DNA of 64,000 nt from Acidobacteriota bacterium (GTDB lineage Bacteria > Acidobacteriota > Terriglobia > Bryobacterales > Bryobacteraceae), in the NCBI GenBank assembly GCA_016213775.1, contig JACQZR010000155.1, positions 81,146-145,145 on the forward strand, in the 5' to 3' direction. Within the stretch, counting starts at the first letter, position 1, and the number at the start of each line of letters is the position of its first letter. This document shows positions 30,343 to 38,029 of the stretch, piece by piece. The position numbers were made by a program, and so were the translations under genes. The notes beneath the pieces are model-generated. The model searched no databases. It saw only the letters and a list, made by a program, of their open reading frames with translations, and was not told the origin of the DNA.

Positions 30343-33021
30343 TTACGGCGCGAAGTAACCGTTGATGTCGAGAACCACGTCGGTGCGGCCGGTGACGTAC
30401 ACACTGACGGAGCCGTTGGCGCCCGCGGGAACCAGCGCTGCGTTGGCCAGGACGCGGCCGTCGAAGGCATTCAAGGTGGAGACCAAAGGGCGCGGCTGAC
30501 CGGTGGGCCACAGAGTCAGATACGAGAGCGGGCCCTGTGGCACAACCGTGACGTTGAGAGCGTAGGCTTGTGCGGTGGAGGGGATGCCGCAGTCGCCTTG
30601 GGGGATGGCGATGTCGCGCGACGTGCCCGCATTCAACGCTCCGCCGGTGTTGCGCGTGTCCAATACGCGGCAGGGTTGGACGGCATAGAACTGGAGTCCG
30701 TTTGCCGCGGTAGCCGAAAAATAGCCGTTGGCATCGAGGATGAGGTGCGTGCGGCCCGCGACGTAGGCGGAGACCTGATTCGCCGTGCCACTGGGAACGA
30801 TGGCGGCGTTGGCCACCACTTGTCCTTCAAAACTGTTGAGTGTGGAAACCAGCGGTTGCGCCGCGCCTGTTGGCCACAGCGTCAGGTACTGCAGCGTTCC
30901 TTCCGGCACCACGGTGGCGTTGAGCGAGTAGGCAGCGGCGGCTGGAAGCGCGCACGGGCCGGCGGTCAGAGCGAAGCTGCGGGATCCACCATTCTCCAAT
31001 ATCGGCGGCTGCTCCCGCGTGTCCACGGGGCGGCATGGCGTGATGGGATGGAACAGCAGTCCGTTGCTCGCGGCGCTGGAGAAATAGCCGTTGATGTCGA
31101 TGACGAGGTCGGTGGCGCCGGTAGCGAAGAGACGGATTGCGCCGTTTGCGCCGGCGGGCACGATGGCCGCATTCGCCACCACCTGGCCGCCAAAAGAATT
31201 GAGTGTGGAAACCGTGGGCTGCGTTTGTCCCGTTGGCCACACCGTGAGGTAGGACAATGCCTCACGCGGCACTGCCGTGACGTTCAACGAGTACGCCTTC
31301 GCGCTGGCAGGGATGCCGCACGGCCCGGTGGGTATCGCCAGATCGCGCGGCACGGTTGCGGCCAGCGGCATGCCCGACTCTCGTGTGTCCATCAGTCGGC
31401 ACGGTGCAACGGGCACGAAGCGAAGCGGCATTACAGCGGAGGTATCTATGGCGAAGTTCGCGCTGATGGTGCAGGGAGCGTTGACCACGAACGATGCTGG
31501 CGTGGTGGCGCTCGCCGTGCAGCCGGAGAAGCCCGTAAACACGTAGCCGAATGACGCGGACGCAGTCACCTCCACCGTGGTTCCCGTTGCGTAATAGCCG
31601 TTGCTCGACGGAGTCAGGGTGATGGCTCCACCCACCGGTTGAGTCTGCGTCACCAGATGCTCCGTCGTGAAATTACCGGTGTAGGTAGCAGCCGTTGCTG
31701 TGATCGCTCGGGGGTTGCTGGTGTCTCCATCCGTCCAGCCGCTGAAAGCCAAACGCGTGGCAGTGGTGCCGTTGATCCACTGGACGGAATGGACGGAACC
31801 TTGCGTCCACGTAAAGGTCCGGGGCGCAGTGTATTGTGTCGCGCCCGAATCGACTACGAACCGCTGCCCGGTAGGCGCGGAAGCGATGGTCACGGACACC
31901 GTCGGTGCGGCGAGTTCCACGCGGCGGATGTTACCGCCGGAATCGGCAAGATACAACTCGCCGGCTTCGTCCTCGCCGAAGGTAGTGATGCTGACCCCGC
32001 TCTCCAGCGCCAGTTGGTTCACAAACTGACCGCCCTCGCGGCGGACGGACCAGATGCGGCCGCTGCAGTAGTCGCCATAGAAGTAGGTTCCGGCGAGCGC
32101 GGGAAACTGCGTGCCACGATAGACGAAGCCGCCGGTGACGGAACAGCCGAGCGAGTGGCCGTATTCGGCGACAGGCGGCGTCAGGCCAGTCATGTTGCAA
32201 GTTGCCGCCGCGTAGCAGTGATTGCCTTCCATCGTGTCCCAACCGTAGTTCTCGCCTCCAGCACTGGAGGCCGTCTGGAAGTTTACCTCTTCCCATGCGC
32301 CCTGGCCGACGTCGGCAATCCAAAGGTCGTGCGTGGAACGGTCAAAGGAAAAACGCCACGGGTTGCGCAGCCCGGTGGCCCAGATTTCGGCTCGCGCGCC
32401 GGCGGTGTTGACGAAGGGATTCGAGGGAGGAATGCGGACTGCGCCAGGCTGGGACTCGACGTCGATGCGGAGAATTTTTCCCAACAGCGAATTGCGGTTC
32501 TGCGCGTTGCCGAATGGATCACCGGAACTTCCCCCGTCGCCCATCGCGATGTACAGATAACCGTCCGGGCCGAATTGGATCTGGCCTCCGTTGTGATTCG
32601 AGAATGGCTGCGGGACGGTCATGAGGACCACTTCCGTAGCGGGATCCGCTGTGTTGGCTGTGCTCGTGGACACGGTGTACATGGCGATCACCGTGTTGCC
32701 TGAGAGATTGGTGTAGTTCACGTAGAAGCGTTTTGACGAAGGGAAATTCGGCGCGAAAGCGAGACCGAGGAGTCCTCTTTCGCCGCTGCCGGTTGTCTTG
32801 TTGCGAATGTCCAGGAAGGGCGTCGACTGCAGCACTCCGTTCTGGAAGATGCGGACGCGGCCTACCTGCTCGACGAGGAAGAGACGGTTACTGCCGTCGG
32901 CGGCATGTTGAATATCCGTGGGTGCGCCCAACCCCGTGACGACGGTTGTCAATTGAATACCCGGAGTCTGCGCCAAGGCAGCGGACACCAGCATCGAAGC
33001 GATCCATAGCAACTCCACCAT
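30343..33021 (-). CDS. Secreted PQQ-type sugar dehydrogenase (GSDH fold) with three C-terminal repeat modules
   Basis: An 892-residue exported protein. ATG 33021 starts a signal peptide (MVELLWIASMLVSAALAQ). Residues about 20-370 are the soluble-glucose-dehydrogenase propeller: GLGAPTDIQHAADGSNRLFL, GERGLLGLAFAPNF, HNGGQIQFGPDGYLYIAMGD, LLGKILRIDV, GLRNPWRFSFD and GENYGWDTMEG. A beta-rich segment (about 375-520) follows, then three modules of roughly 118 residues, each opening PCR-x-x-DTR, with NVTAVP, TLNSFGGQVVANAAIVPAG and ending in DxNGYF. Similar modules are common in secreted actinobacterial and acidobacterial proteins. The propeller probably oxidises a sugar or is only a binding scaffold; the modules may anchor or bind polymer. 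Confidence 0.88.
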   Translation of the reverse strand: MVELLWIASMLVSAALAQTPGIQLTTVVTGLGAPTDIQHAADGSNRLFLVEQVGRVRIFQNGVLQSTPFLDIRNKTTGSGERGLLGLAFAPNFPSSKRFYVNYTNLSGNTVIAMYTVSTSTANTADPATEVVLMTVPQPFSNHNGGQIQFGPDGYLYIAMGDGGSSGDPFGNAQNRNSLLGKILRIDVESQPGAVRIPPSNPFVNTAGARAEIWATGLRNPWRFSFDRSTHDLWIADVGQGAWEEVNFQTASSAGGENYGWDTMEGNHCYAAATCNMTGLTPPVAEYGHSLGCSVTGGFVYRGTQFPALAGTYFYGDYCSGRIWSVRREGGQFVNQLALESGVSITTFGEDEAGELYLADSGGNIRRVELAAPTVSVTIASAPTGQRFVVDSGATQYTAPRTFTWTQGSVHSVQWINGTTATRLAFSGWTDGDTSNPRAITATAATYTGNFTTEHLVTQTQPVGGAITLTPSSNGYYATGTTVEVTASASFGYVFTGFSGCTASATTPASFVVNAPCTISANFAIDTSAVMPLRFVPVAPCRLMDTRESGMPLAATVPRDLAIPTGPCGIPASAKAYSLNVTAVPREALSYLTVWPTGQTQPTVSTLNSFGGQVVANAAIVPAGANGAIRLFATGATDLVIDINGYFSSAASNGLLFHPITPCRPVDTREQPPILENGGSRSFALTAGPCALPAAAAYSLNATVVPEGTLQYLTLWPTGAAQPLVSTLNSFEGQVVANAAIVPSGTANQVSAYVAGRTHLILDANGYFSATAANGLQFYAVQPCRVLDTRNTGGALNAGTSRDIAIPQGDCGIPSTAQAYALNVTVVPQGPLSYLTLWPTGQPRPLVSTLNAFDGRVLANAALVPAGANGSVSVYVTGRTDVVLDINGYFAP

Positions 33022-33056
33022 GTCCAATTGTATGGCCGCGGGGCCGGGCGATGACT

Positions 33057-33407
33057 TCATCCGGCGAAGCAAAGAGCGTTTCCGTCCGGGTCCGAGACGA
33101 TGAACGAGGATTGCCCCCACGGCTCCTTCTTGAGCCGGTGAACAAAGGCGACTTGGCGCGTTTGATACTCCGCGAAAAGTCCCTTCACGTTGGCGACCAC
33201 CACAAAAGCGGCAATCACCTGCTCCTTTTCGCGAAGGCCGGCGACGTACATCGGCTGATGAACGAACCGCAGATGGATGCAGGCTTCATCACGGCTGACG
33301 GAGGCGTAGAACGCAGGCTGGCCGTGGAGGAAGTCGATTGTAAATCCGAGCTTGTCGCGATAGAAATCGGCCGCTGCCTGCACATCCGACACATAAAGCA
33401 CTGGCAT
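33057..33407 (-). CDS. VOC (glyoxalase/bleomycin-resistance) family protein
   Basis: A 116-residue single-domain protein with the vicinal-oxygen-chelate pattern: MPVLYVSDVQAAADFYRDKLGF at the start, ACIHLRFVHQ with a likely metal His in the middle and SSFIVSDPDGNALCFAG at the end. The frame is open upstream for about 30 codons without a convincing start, so the ATG at 33407 was chosen. It could be a dioxygenase, glyoxalase or drug-binding protein; family members cannot be separated by sequence inspection. It is upstream of and co-oriented with the sugar dehydrogenase gene. Confidence 0.8.
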   Translation of the reverse strand: MPVLYVSDVQAAADFYRDKLGFTIDFLHGQPAFYASVSRDEACIHLRFVHQPMYVAGLREKEQVIAAFVVVANVKGLFAEYQTRQVAFVHRLKKEPWGQSSFIVSDPDGNALCFAG

Positions 33408-33463
33408 TGCCTTCGCCAGCTTTAGTGCGGCCGGCGCTCGCTGAGTGGCTTTGGGTGACTTCT

Positions 33464-33799
33464 TCAGGCCCTGCCTGACTGGTCCACGAGGCTGTTGAAG
33501 ATTCCGACGTGTATGGAATCAGCACCCGTGAAGACCTGGTTGGGGAACGTGAACGTCATGGCGAAGGGAGGGCCCACGGAGAGATAACTCCCCGTGGATG
33601 GGTCGCCCGGTACCTGGTCGGCTGCGGTCGATTCGAATGTATAGCTGATCTGTACAATCGCGCCGGCAAAGATGTTGCCATTGGCAGCACCTCCGCATGG
33701 CCCTGAGTTACGCGCAGCAGCGCGGTAATCATGACTGCGGAAAATCACCCCAGGTCCGCAAAGAAAGTTTAAAAAAAAGACCGTGGGGCAGCTTGTCAA
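33464..33799 (-). pseudogene. Fragment of a PEP-CTERM-type secreted protein
   Basis: The frame reads GAIVQISYTFESTAADQVPGD, then SYLSVGPPFAMTFTFPNQVF and DSIHVGIFNSLVDQ before a stop. This strand pattern is typical of the N-terminal half of acidobacterial PEP-CTERM proteins, but no signal peptide precedes it and no PEP sorting tail follows. It looks like a remnant. Confidence 0.45.
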
Positions 33800-33808
33800 G
33801 CTGCCGTC

Positions 33809-33862
33809 CGCCGTCGTGTGGGGCGGCCAATCCTGGCCGCGGCTGGCCTTTCCAGGCCAGCC
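33809..33862. repeat. REP-like double-hairpin element, copy 3
   Basis: A 54-bp unit with the same two hairpins (loops ATCC and TTCC) as the copies at 9671, 25409 and 55636. It lies beyond the 3' end of the secreted-protein gene at 33970 and overlaps the upstream sequence of the PEP-CTERM remnant. Confidence 0.85.
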
Positions 33863-33969
33863 CCCGGCCGATTGTCAATTGGCCGTTTCTCATCCGGCCC
33901 CAGTTAGTTGATTGGGCACCGGACGGTGCAACGCGCGGCCGGCGCCGCATCAGCGCCGCTACCTCCCGG

Positions 33970-34737
33970 CTATTTGCTCCAATACTTCGACCGCTGCATT
34001 TCCAGTCGTGCTTTCTCCATGAGACCGCGCGCCTCGTAGTAATTCGCCAGCCTTCGATGCGCGTCCGCCTTGAGCAGCGGATCCGCGCCGGGGCCTCTCG
34101 CCGACTCCATCGCATCAATGATCTTCTGCTCTTCGAAGTTCGTCGGACGCCTCGGGAAACTGGAGAGATCGAAGACATCCGGATTGAGCGAAGCAACGTC
34201 TCGCCACGAAGGACCCGTCGCCGCGGGCGCCTCGGTCCTGCGCTCGGACGACGCTGGTGCCGGCGGGGAATACGTGAGCACCGACCTCTGCGGCGAAGAC
34301 GCCGTCCGCGAGATCGTAATCGTGCCAAATTGTTCCCGCCCGCCAAATGTGTACATCCAGAACACATCATACGTCTCGCCCCGCTTGAGATGCGTGTAGA
34401 AACTATTGTCGCTATCCAACCACGGCGCCCGCTCCACTCCGTCCGCAGCGGGATTCCGGCAGACGATGCGAAGATCAGGCAGACGTTGCTTCGGAAATGG
34501 GTTTCCTCCCGGGAATTGCACCACGCCCGCATACTCGACAAAGCCCGGAGCAACGTGAACGGACCCGCTTCCGGATCGTCCCAGCGCAGCCAAGGCCGCC
34601 TGGTTCTGTGCCGACTGGCGCATCACTTGAAACCAACGCTCACTGCCGACATAACCACCATAGACTCCGTTCGAGCCGCTCTGTGCGAACGCCCCGGCGG
34701 ACATCAGGAAACACACAGTTGTTCTAGCGAACTGCAT
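33970..34737 (-). CDS. Secreted hypothetical protein
   Basis: A 255-residue protein with a signal peptide (MQFARTTVCFLMSAGAFAQS). A glycine-rich start (NGVYGGYVGSERW) is followed by a beta-rich middle (FPGGNPFPKQRLPDLRIVCRN, NSFYTHLKRGETYDVFWMY), a Pro/Ala linker and a helical C-terminus (DPLLKADAHRRLANYYEARGLMEKARLEMQRSKYW) that resembles a single TPR hairpin. No named family was recognised. It stands alone on the minus strand, divergent from the ArsR-type regulator gene. Confidence 0.7.
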   Translation of the reverse strand: MQFARTTVCFLMSAGAFAQSGSNGVYGGYVGSERWFQVMRQSAQNQAALAALGRSGSGSVHVAPGFVEYAGVVQFPGGNPFPKQRLPDLRIVCRNPAADGVERAPWLDSDNSFYTHLKRGETYDVFWMYTFGGREQFGTITISRTASSPQRSVLTYSPPAPASSERRTEAPAATGPSWRDVASLNPDVFDLSSFPRRPTNFEEQKIIDAMESARGPGADPLLKADAHRRLANYYEARGLMEKARLEMQRSKYWSK

Positions 34738-34944
34738 ATCTCTGTCTTATCGGCATAGAAACGTCTTATCGGCATAGAAACGCGCGGTGTTAGTGCACCA
34801 TCAGTTCGTGCCCACTCTGGATTCGAACTCTTACTCCCACCAGCATCCCAATACGAATGGGCGGTGCCACTATGCCTGCCCAGCTTCCGGATGGTGACGA
34901 TCCACCCAGTGACATCGCTGATTGCATGCCGTCACCCATGTTGT

Positions 34945-34968
34945 ATACTGAACCGTATGGTTCAGTAT
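34945..34968. promoter_or_regulatory. Palindromic operator over the ArsR start codon
   Basis: Perfect 10-bp inverted repeat ATACTGAACC/GGTTCAGTAT with a 4-base centre GTAT. The ATG of the ArsR-type gene (34957-34959) lies at the centre, so a bound dimer would block the start of its own gene. It is a natural candidate for autorepression. Confidence 0.7.
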
Positions 34969-35322
34969 TGCCAAGCCCACTTCGATGCCTCGTTCGGCGC
35001 GCTCTCGGACGCCACCCGGCGCGGCGTTCTGGAGCAACTCGGGCGTGCCGACGCTTCGATCACAGCCCTTGCCGGGAGGTTCCACATGACCCTTACGGGC
35101 ATGAAGAAACATATAGGCGTCTTAGAGCATGCGGGGCTCGTCAGCACAGAGAAGGTTGGGCGCGTGCGGACCTGCAAGCTCGGGCTGCGCGCACTGGAAG
35201 AAGAGGCGGCATGGATCGAGAGGTATCGCCAGCTCTGGGCCGCGCGCTTCGACGAGTTGGACATTGTTGTCGAGGAATTGAAACGGAAGGAGAAAGCAAA
35301 TGGACGTAAGAAGAGAAAATGA
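34957..35322 (+). CDS. ArsR-type winged-helix transcriptional regulator
   Basis: A 121-residue helix-turn-helix protein: FGALSDATRRGVLEQLGRADASITALA and HMTLTGMKKHIGVLEHAGLVSTEKVGRVRTCKLG form the winged helix, and the C-terminus is helical and basic. It is the subgroup commonly encoded before AHSA1/SRPBCC genes and lacks the metal-binding CVC motif, so it is not a metal sensor. ATG 34957 sits inside the palindrome at 34945. Its end overlaps the start of the SRPBCC gene by 23 bases, an obvious operon. Confidence 0.9.
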   Translation: MVQYCQAHFDASFGALSDATRRGVLEQLGRADASITALAGRFHMTLTGMKKHIGVLEHAGLVSTEKVGRVRTCKLGLRALEEEAAWIERYRQLWAARFDELDIVVEELKRKEKANGRKKRK

Positions 35323-35809
35323 GGCCACCCCCACGAAGAACCCCACGACGGTGGAGCGGAAGTCCGAGCGCGAACTCGTCGTCACACGCACCGTCAACGC
35401 GCCTGCGCGCCTCGTGTTCGAGGCGTGGACCAAGGCAGAACTGTTCAGGAGGTGGTGGGTACCAAAATCCTATGGGCTCACCCTGCTTTCCTGCGAAATG
35501 GATGTTCGCGTTGGGGGGCAGTATCGGTTGGTGTTTCGCCACGAAGATTCGACGATGGAGTTCTTCGGCACGTACCTCGAAGTAACACCTCACTCGCGCC
35601 TCGTTTGGACCAACGAGGAAGGTGACAGCGGCAAGACCGTCACCACGGTGACCTTCGATGAAAACGCAGGCAAGACGTTGTTGGTCCTGCACGATCGCTA
35701 TCCCTCGAAGGAGGCGCTTGACTCCGGATCGACGGGCGCGATGCCCGAGGCCCTCGACCAACTCGACGAGCTTCTCGCCAGCCTGGAATCAAGTACTGAG
35801 ACAAAATGA
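35300..35809 (+). CDS. SRPBCC (AHSA1-like) domain protein
   Basis: A 169-residue single-domain protein of the START/Bet v1-like superfamily: ELVVTRTVNAPARLVFEAWTKAELFRRWWVPKSYG, VRVGGQYRLVFRHED, EFFGTYLEVTPHSRLVWTNEE and TVTFDENAGKTLLVLHDRYPSKE are the standard strands. Members bind small hydrophobic ligands or assist chaperones; the ligand here is not known. It overlaps and is co-transcribed with the ArsR-type regulator, a widely repeated gene pair. Confidence 0.9.
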   Translation: MDVRRENEATPTKNPTTVERKSERELVVTRTVNAPARLVFEAWTKAELFRRWWVPKSYGLTLLSCEMDVRVGGQYRLVFRHEDSTMEFFGTYLEVTPHSRLVWTNEEGDSGKTVTTVTFDENAGKTLLVLHDRYPSKEALDSGSTGAMPEALDQLDELLASLESSTETK

Positions 35810-35829
35810 CGCAGCCAATCCATCAAACA

Positions 35830-35904
35830 AACGCTCCTTAAATGACGCGACGGGCCTCGCGCCAGTCAATGGAATCAACATGTACTACGAAGTCCACGGC
35901 GTCA
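35830..35904 (+). pseudogene. N-terminal stub of an alpha/beta-hydrolase gene
   Basis: Right after the SRPBCC gene the frame reads LAPVNGINMYYEVHG, the characteristic opening of alpha/beta-hydrolases, then breaks off at about 35904 into the 3' end of the PEP-CTERM gene on the other strand. It is a truncated remnant. Confidence 0.5.
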
Positions 35905-36477
35905 CGACAACGAGTCAACTGCCGGAACCCCCCCCGATCGCTTCCTCCGAGCCCTCGCGATCAAGGCGACGATTCCCGCTCCGGAGAGCCACAGTGCGCC
36001 AGGCTCCGGCACGGTGCTTGCCGGGGTGGCGGCGACAAACCCGGCGGAACTGGCTGGCCCGCCGGCAGTAACTATAACGGTAGCGGCTCCGTCATCGCAG
36101 ACGAACGCGTCAGCACAAACAATGATTTGAAACATCTGAAAGGGACCAACGTTCCCATGGTTCCAAGCGCTCTGGCAACCGGCCGTGGTGAGAGCGTTGA
36201 AGAACCCCGCCGCGCTCTGGCCACTCTTGCAGGGGCCCACATCGGTGTTGCCCGTGAATGCGTTGGCATCGATCGTCAAATCGAACAAGACTCCGCCTTG
36301 TGTAACCAGGAATGCCGAGAAAGGGTTCACCGCGAGCGAAGCGTCGTAGGTGAAGCTACCGGCAGTAGGAACGATGGGGCCCCCGATAAAGGACAGGTTG
36401 TAGGTGACCGGACTGGCCTGGAGTAACGCGGATGCGGCGGTGAGCAGGCACGAAAGCATCAGGATCTTCTTCTTCAT
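35902..36477 (-). CDS. PEP-CTERM sorting-domain protein (copy 1)
   Basis: A 191-residue secreted protein: signal MKKKILMLSCLLTAASALLQA, a beta-rich domain with conserved cysteines, and a C-terminal sorting signal VPEPGALWLSGAGIVALIARARRKR (PEP motif, hydrophobic helix, basic end). Exosortase would cut after the PEP motif and release or anchor the protein in the exopolysaccharide layer; no exosortase gene is in the window. It shares about two thirds of its residues by eye with the gene at 36763, including FTYDASLAVNPFSAF and SAAGFFNALTTAGCQ, so the two arose by tandem duplication. Confidence 0.85.
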   Translation of the reverse strand: MKKKILMLSCLLTAASALLQASPVTYNLSFIGGPIVPTAGSFTYDASLAVNPFSAFLVTQGGVLFDLTIDANAFTGNTDVGPCKSGQSAAGFFNALTTAGCQSAWNHGNVGPFQMFQIIVCADAFVCDDGAATVIVTAGGPASSAGFVAATPASTVPEPGALWLSGAGIVALIARARRKRSGGVPAVDSLS

Positions 36478-36478
36478 A

Positions 36479-36603
36479 TTCCCTCCGAACGAATGTGAGG
36501 CTGGCTACCGGAAGAAACAGGAACCGGGCCCGGTTCACGTCACCAGCGGCGAGAATATTTTGCGTCCGCCCATCCGTGTGCGAGGATGTGACATTACACG
36601 TAA
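36479..36603 (-). promoter_or_regulatory. Duplicated 5' region of PEP-CTERM gene, copy 1
   Basis: About 125 bases upstream of the copy-1 start closely match 37336-37459 upstream of copy 2, including the GGAGGGAATATG ribosome site, an AT-rich AAAATATT segment and the GATGTGACAT motif at the far end. Conservation outside the coding part suggests the promoter was duplicated with the gene. Confidence 0.6.
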
Positions 36604-36762
36604 AGATTGAATACCCGCAGCGCTCCGCAATGTGCACGGCTCTTTCGTGGGTCTCGGCCATAAGTAGCACGGGCTCGGGCTCGTTAAGAACCTGAACTGA
36701 TACGCTCCTTCGGCGGCCAGGCTTTGCGGAAGACCTGCTCCTGGGCAAGTCAAGAGAAAGAG

Positions 36763-37335
36763 TCAACTGCCGGAGACTGCCCCCGATCGCTTCCTGCGTG
36801 CCCAACCCCGCGCCATCAATGCAACGATGCCGATTCCGGAGAGCCACAGCACTCCGGGCTCGGGCACGGTGCTTGCCGGGGTGGCCGCAATAACCCCAAA
36901 GGAGATGGGTGACCCGCCGCCGCCCACGTTAACAAGAGCGTAAACGGCTCCGTCAGCGCCGCAGGTAGATGTATCAGAACAAGTCAAGATTTGAAAAAGC
37001 TGTGAGATGCCACCGTCCTGATAGGTCCAAACGGTCTGGCAACCTGCCGTGGTTAGAGCGTTGAAGAGCCCCGCCGCGCTCTGGCTACTTTTGCAGACGC
37101 CCACCGGGCCGTTGCCCGTGAATGCGTTGGCAGCGCTCGTGAAATCGAACAAGGATCCAACTTCTGTCACGAAGAACGACGAGAAAGGGTTCACAGCGAG
37201 CGAAGCATCGTAGGTGAAGCTACCGGCAGTGGGAACAACGGGCCCTCCGGTAAAGGACAGATTGTATGCGGCCGGAGCGGCCGGGAGTGTAGCCGCGGCG
37301 GCGAGCAGCCACGAAAGCATCAGGATCTTCTTCAT
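36763..37335 (-). CDS. PEP-CTERM sorting-domain protein (copy 2)
   Basis: A 190-residue paralogue of the gene at 35902, with the same organisation: signal MKKILMLSWLLAAAATLPAAP, beta-rich domain (FTGGPVVPTAGSFTYDASL, CKSSQSAAGLFNALTTAGCQ) and the tail VPEPGVLWLSGIGIVALMARG with basic end. It is divergent from the ECF sigma gene at 37460, separated by 124 bases that carry both promoters. Whether it is a target of that sigma factor is unknown, but the arrangement makes this testable. Confidence 0.85.
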   Translation of the reverse strand: MKKILMLSWLLAAAATLPAAPAAYNLSFTGGPVVPTAGSFTYDASLAVNPFSSFFVTEVGSLFDFTSAANAFTGNGPVGVCKSSQSAAGLFNALTTAGCQTVWTYQDGGISQLFQILTCSDTSTCGADGAVYALVNVGGGGSPISFGVIAATPASTVPEPGVLWLSGIGIVALMARGWARRKRSGAVSGS

Positions 37336-37459
37336 ATTCCCTCCGAAAGAATGTGAGGCTGGCTACCGGAAGAAACAGGAAGCGGGCCTGATTCACGTCA
37401 CCCGCGGCGAAAATATTTTGTACCCGCCCGTCCGTGTGCGATGATGTGACATCACACGT
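37336..37459. promoter_or_regulatory. Shared promoter region between PEP-CTERM copy 2 and the ECF sigma gene
   Basis: A 124-base divergent intergenic region, duplicate of 36479-36603. It has a strong GGAGGGA site for the PEP-CTERM gene, an AT-rich AAAATATTTTGTAC core and, next to the sigma start, the odd palindrome TGATGTGACATCA. Confidence 0.6.
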
Positions 37460-38029
37460 ATGGAGGCGTCCGGGGAAATAACAAGGCTACTTTCTTTGTG
37501 GGCCGAAGGCGATGAGTCCGCCCTCGATCGGCTGATGCCTCTGGCTTACCAGGAACTCCGCCAGATCGCCCAGTACCACTGGAACCGCCAGCCGCCAGGG
37601 CACACTCTACAGCCAACAGCCTTGATTCATGAGGCTTGGCTGAAGCTGGCCGGCCAGGACGGCCGGAGCTTCCAGAATCGCAAACAGTTCTTCGTGCTGG
37701 CATCCATGGCGATGCGGCAGGTGCTGGTGAATCATGCCGAGGCCCGGTTGGCCCAGAAGCGCGGAGGCGGCGCGCGGCAGGTTTCCGTCGACGAGAACGA
37801 CCTCGCCGTCGAGCGCGAGGCCGACCAGGTGCTTGCCGTCCATCAGGCATTGAAGTCTCTACAAGCGGCCGATGCTCGCAAGTGCCGCGTGGTCGAGCTG
37901 CGCTATTTCGGCGGGTTGAGCATCGAAGAAACGGCCGAGGCTCTCGGCGTCTCTCCGGTCACGGTCACGCGCGACTGGCAGAGCGCCCGCGCCTGGCTCG
38001 CCCGTGAGCTCGGAATGGGCAAGTCGTGA
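37460..38029 (+). CDS. ECF-type sigma factor, kinase-linked (locus B)
   Basis: A 189-residue ECF sigma factor of the TIGR02999-like subgroup: EITRLLSLWAEGDESALDRLMPLAYQELRQIA opens region 2, HTLQPTALIHEAWLKLA and RKQFFVLASMAMRQVLVNHA continue it, and VVELRYFGGLSIEETAEALGVSPVTVTRDWQSARAWLAREL is region 4. Its stop overlaps the GTG start of the kinase-TPR gene (GTGA), giving tight coupling. By analogy with ECF43 systems it should be controlled by phosphorylation from that kinase, not by an anti-sigma factor. Confidence 0.92.
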   Translation: MEASGEITRLLSLWAEGDESALDRLMPLAYQELRQIAQYHWNRQPPGHTLQPTALIHEAWLKLAGQDGRSFQNRKQFFVLASMAMRQVLVNHAEARLAQKRGGGARQVSVDENDLAVEREADQVLAVHQALKSLQAADARKCRVVELRYFGGLSIEETAEALGVSPVTVTRDWQSARAWLARELGMGKS

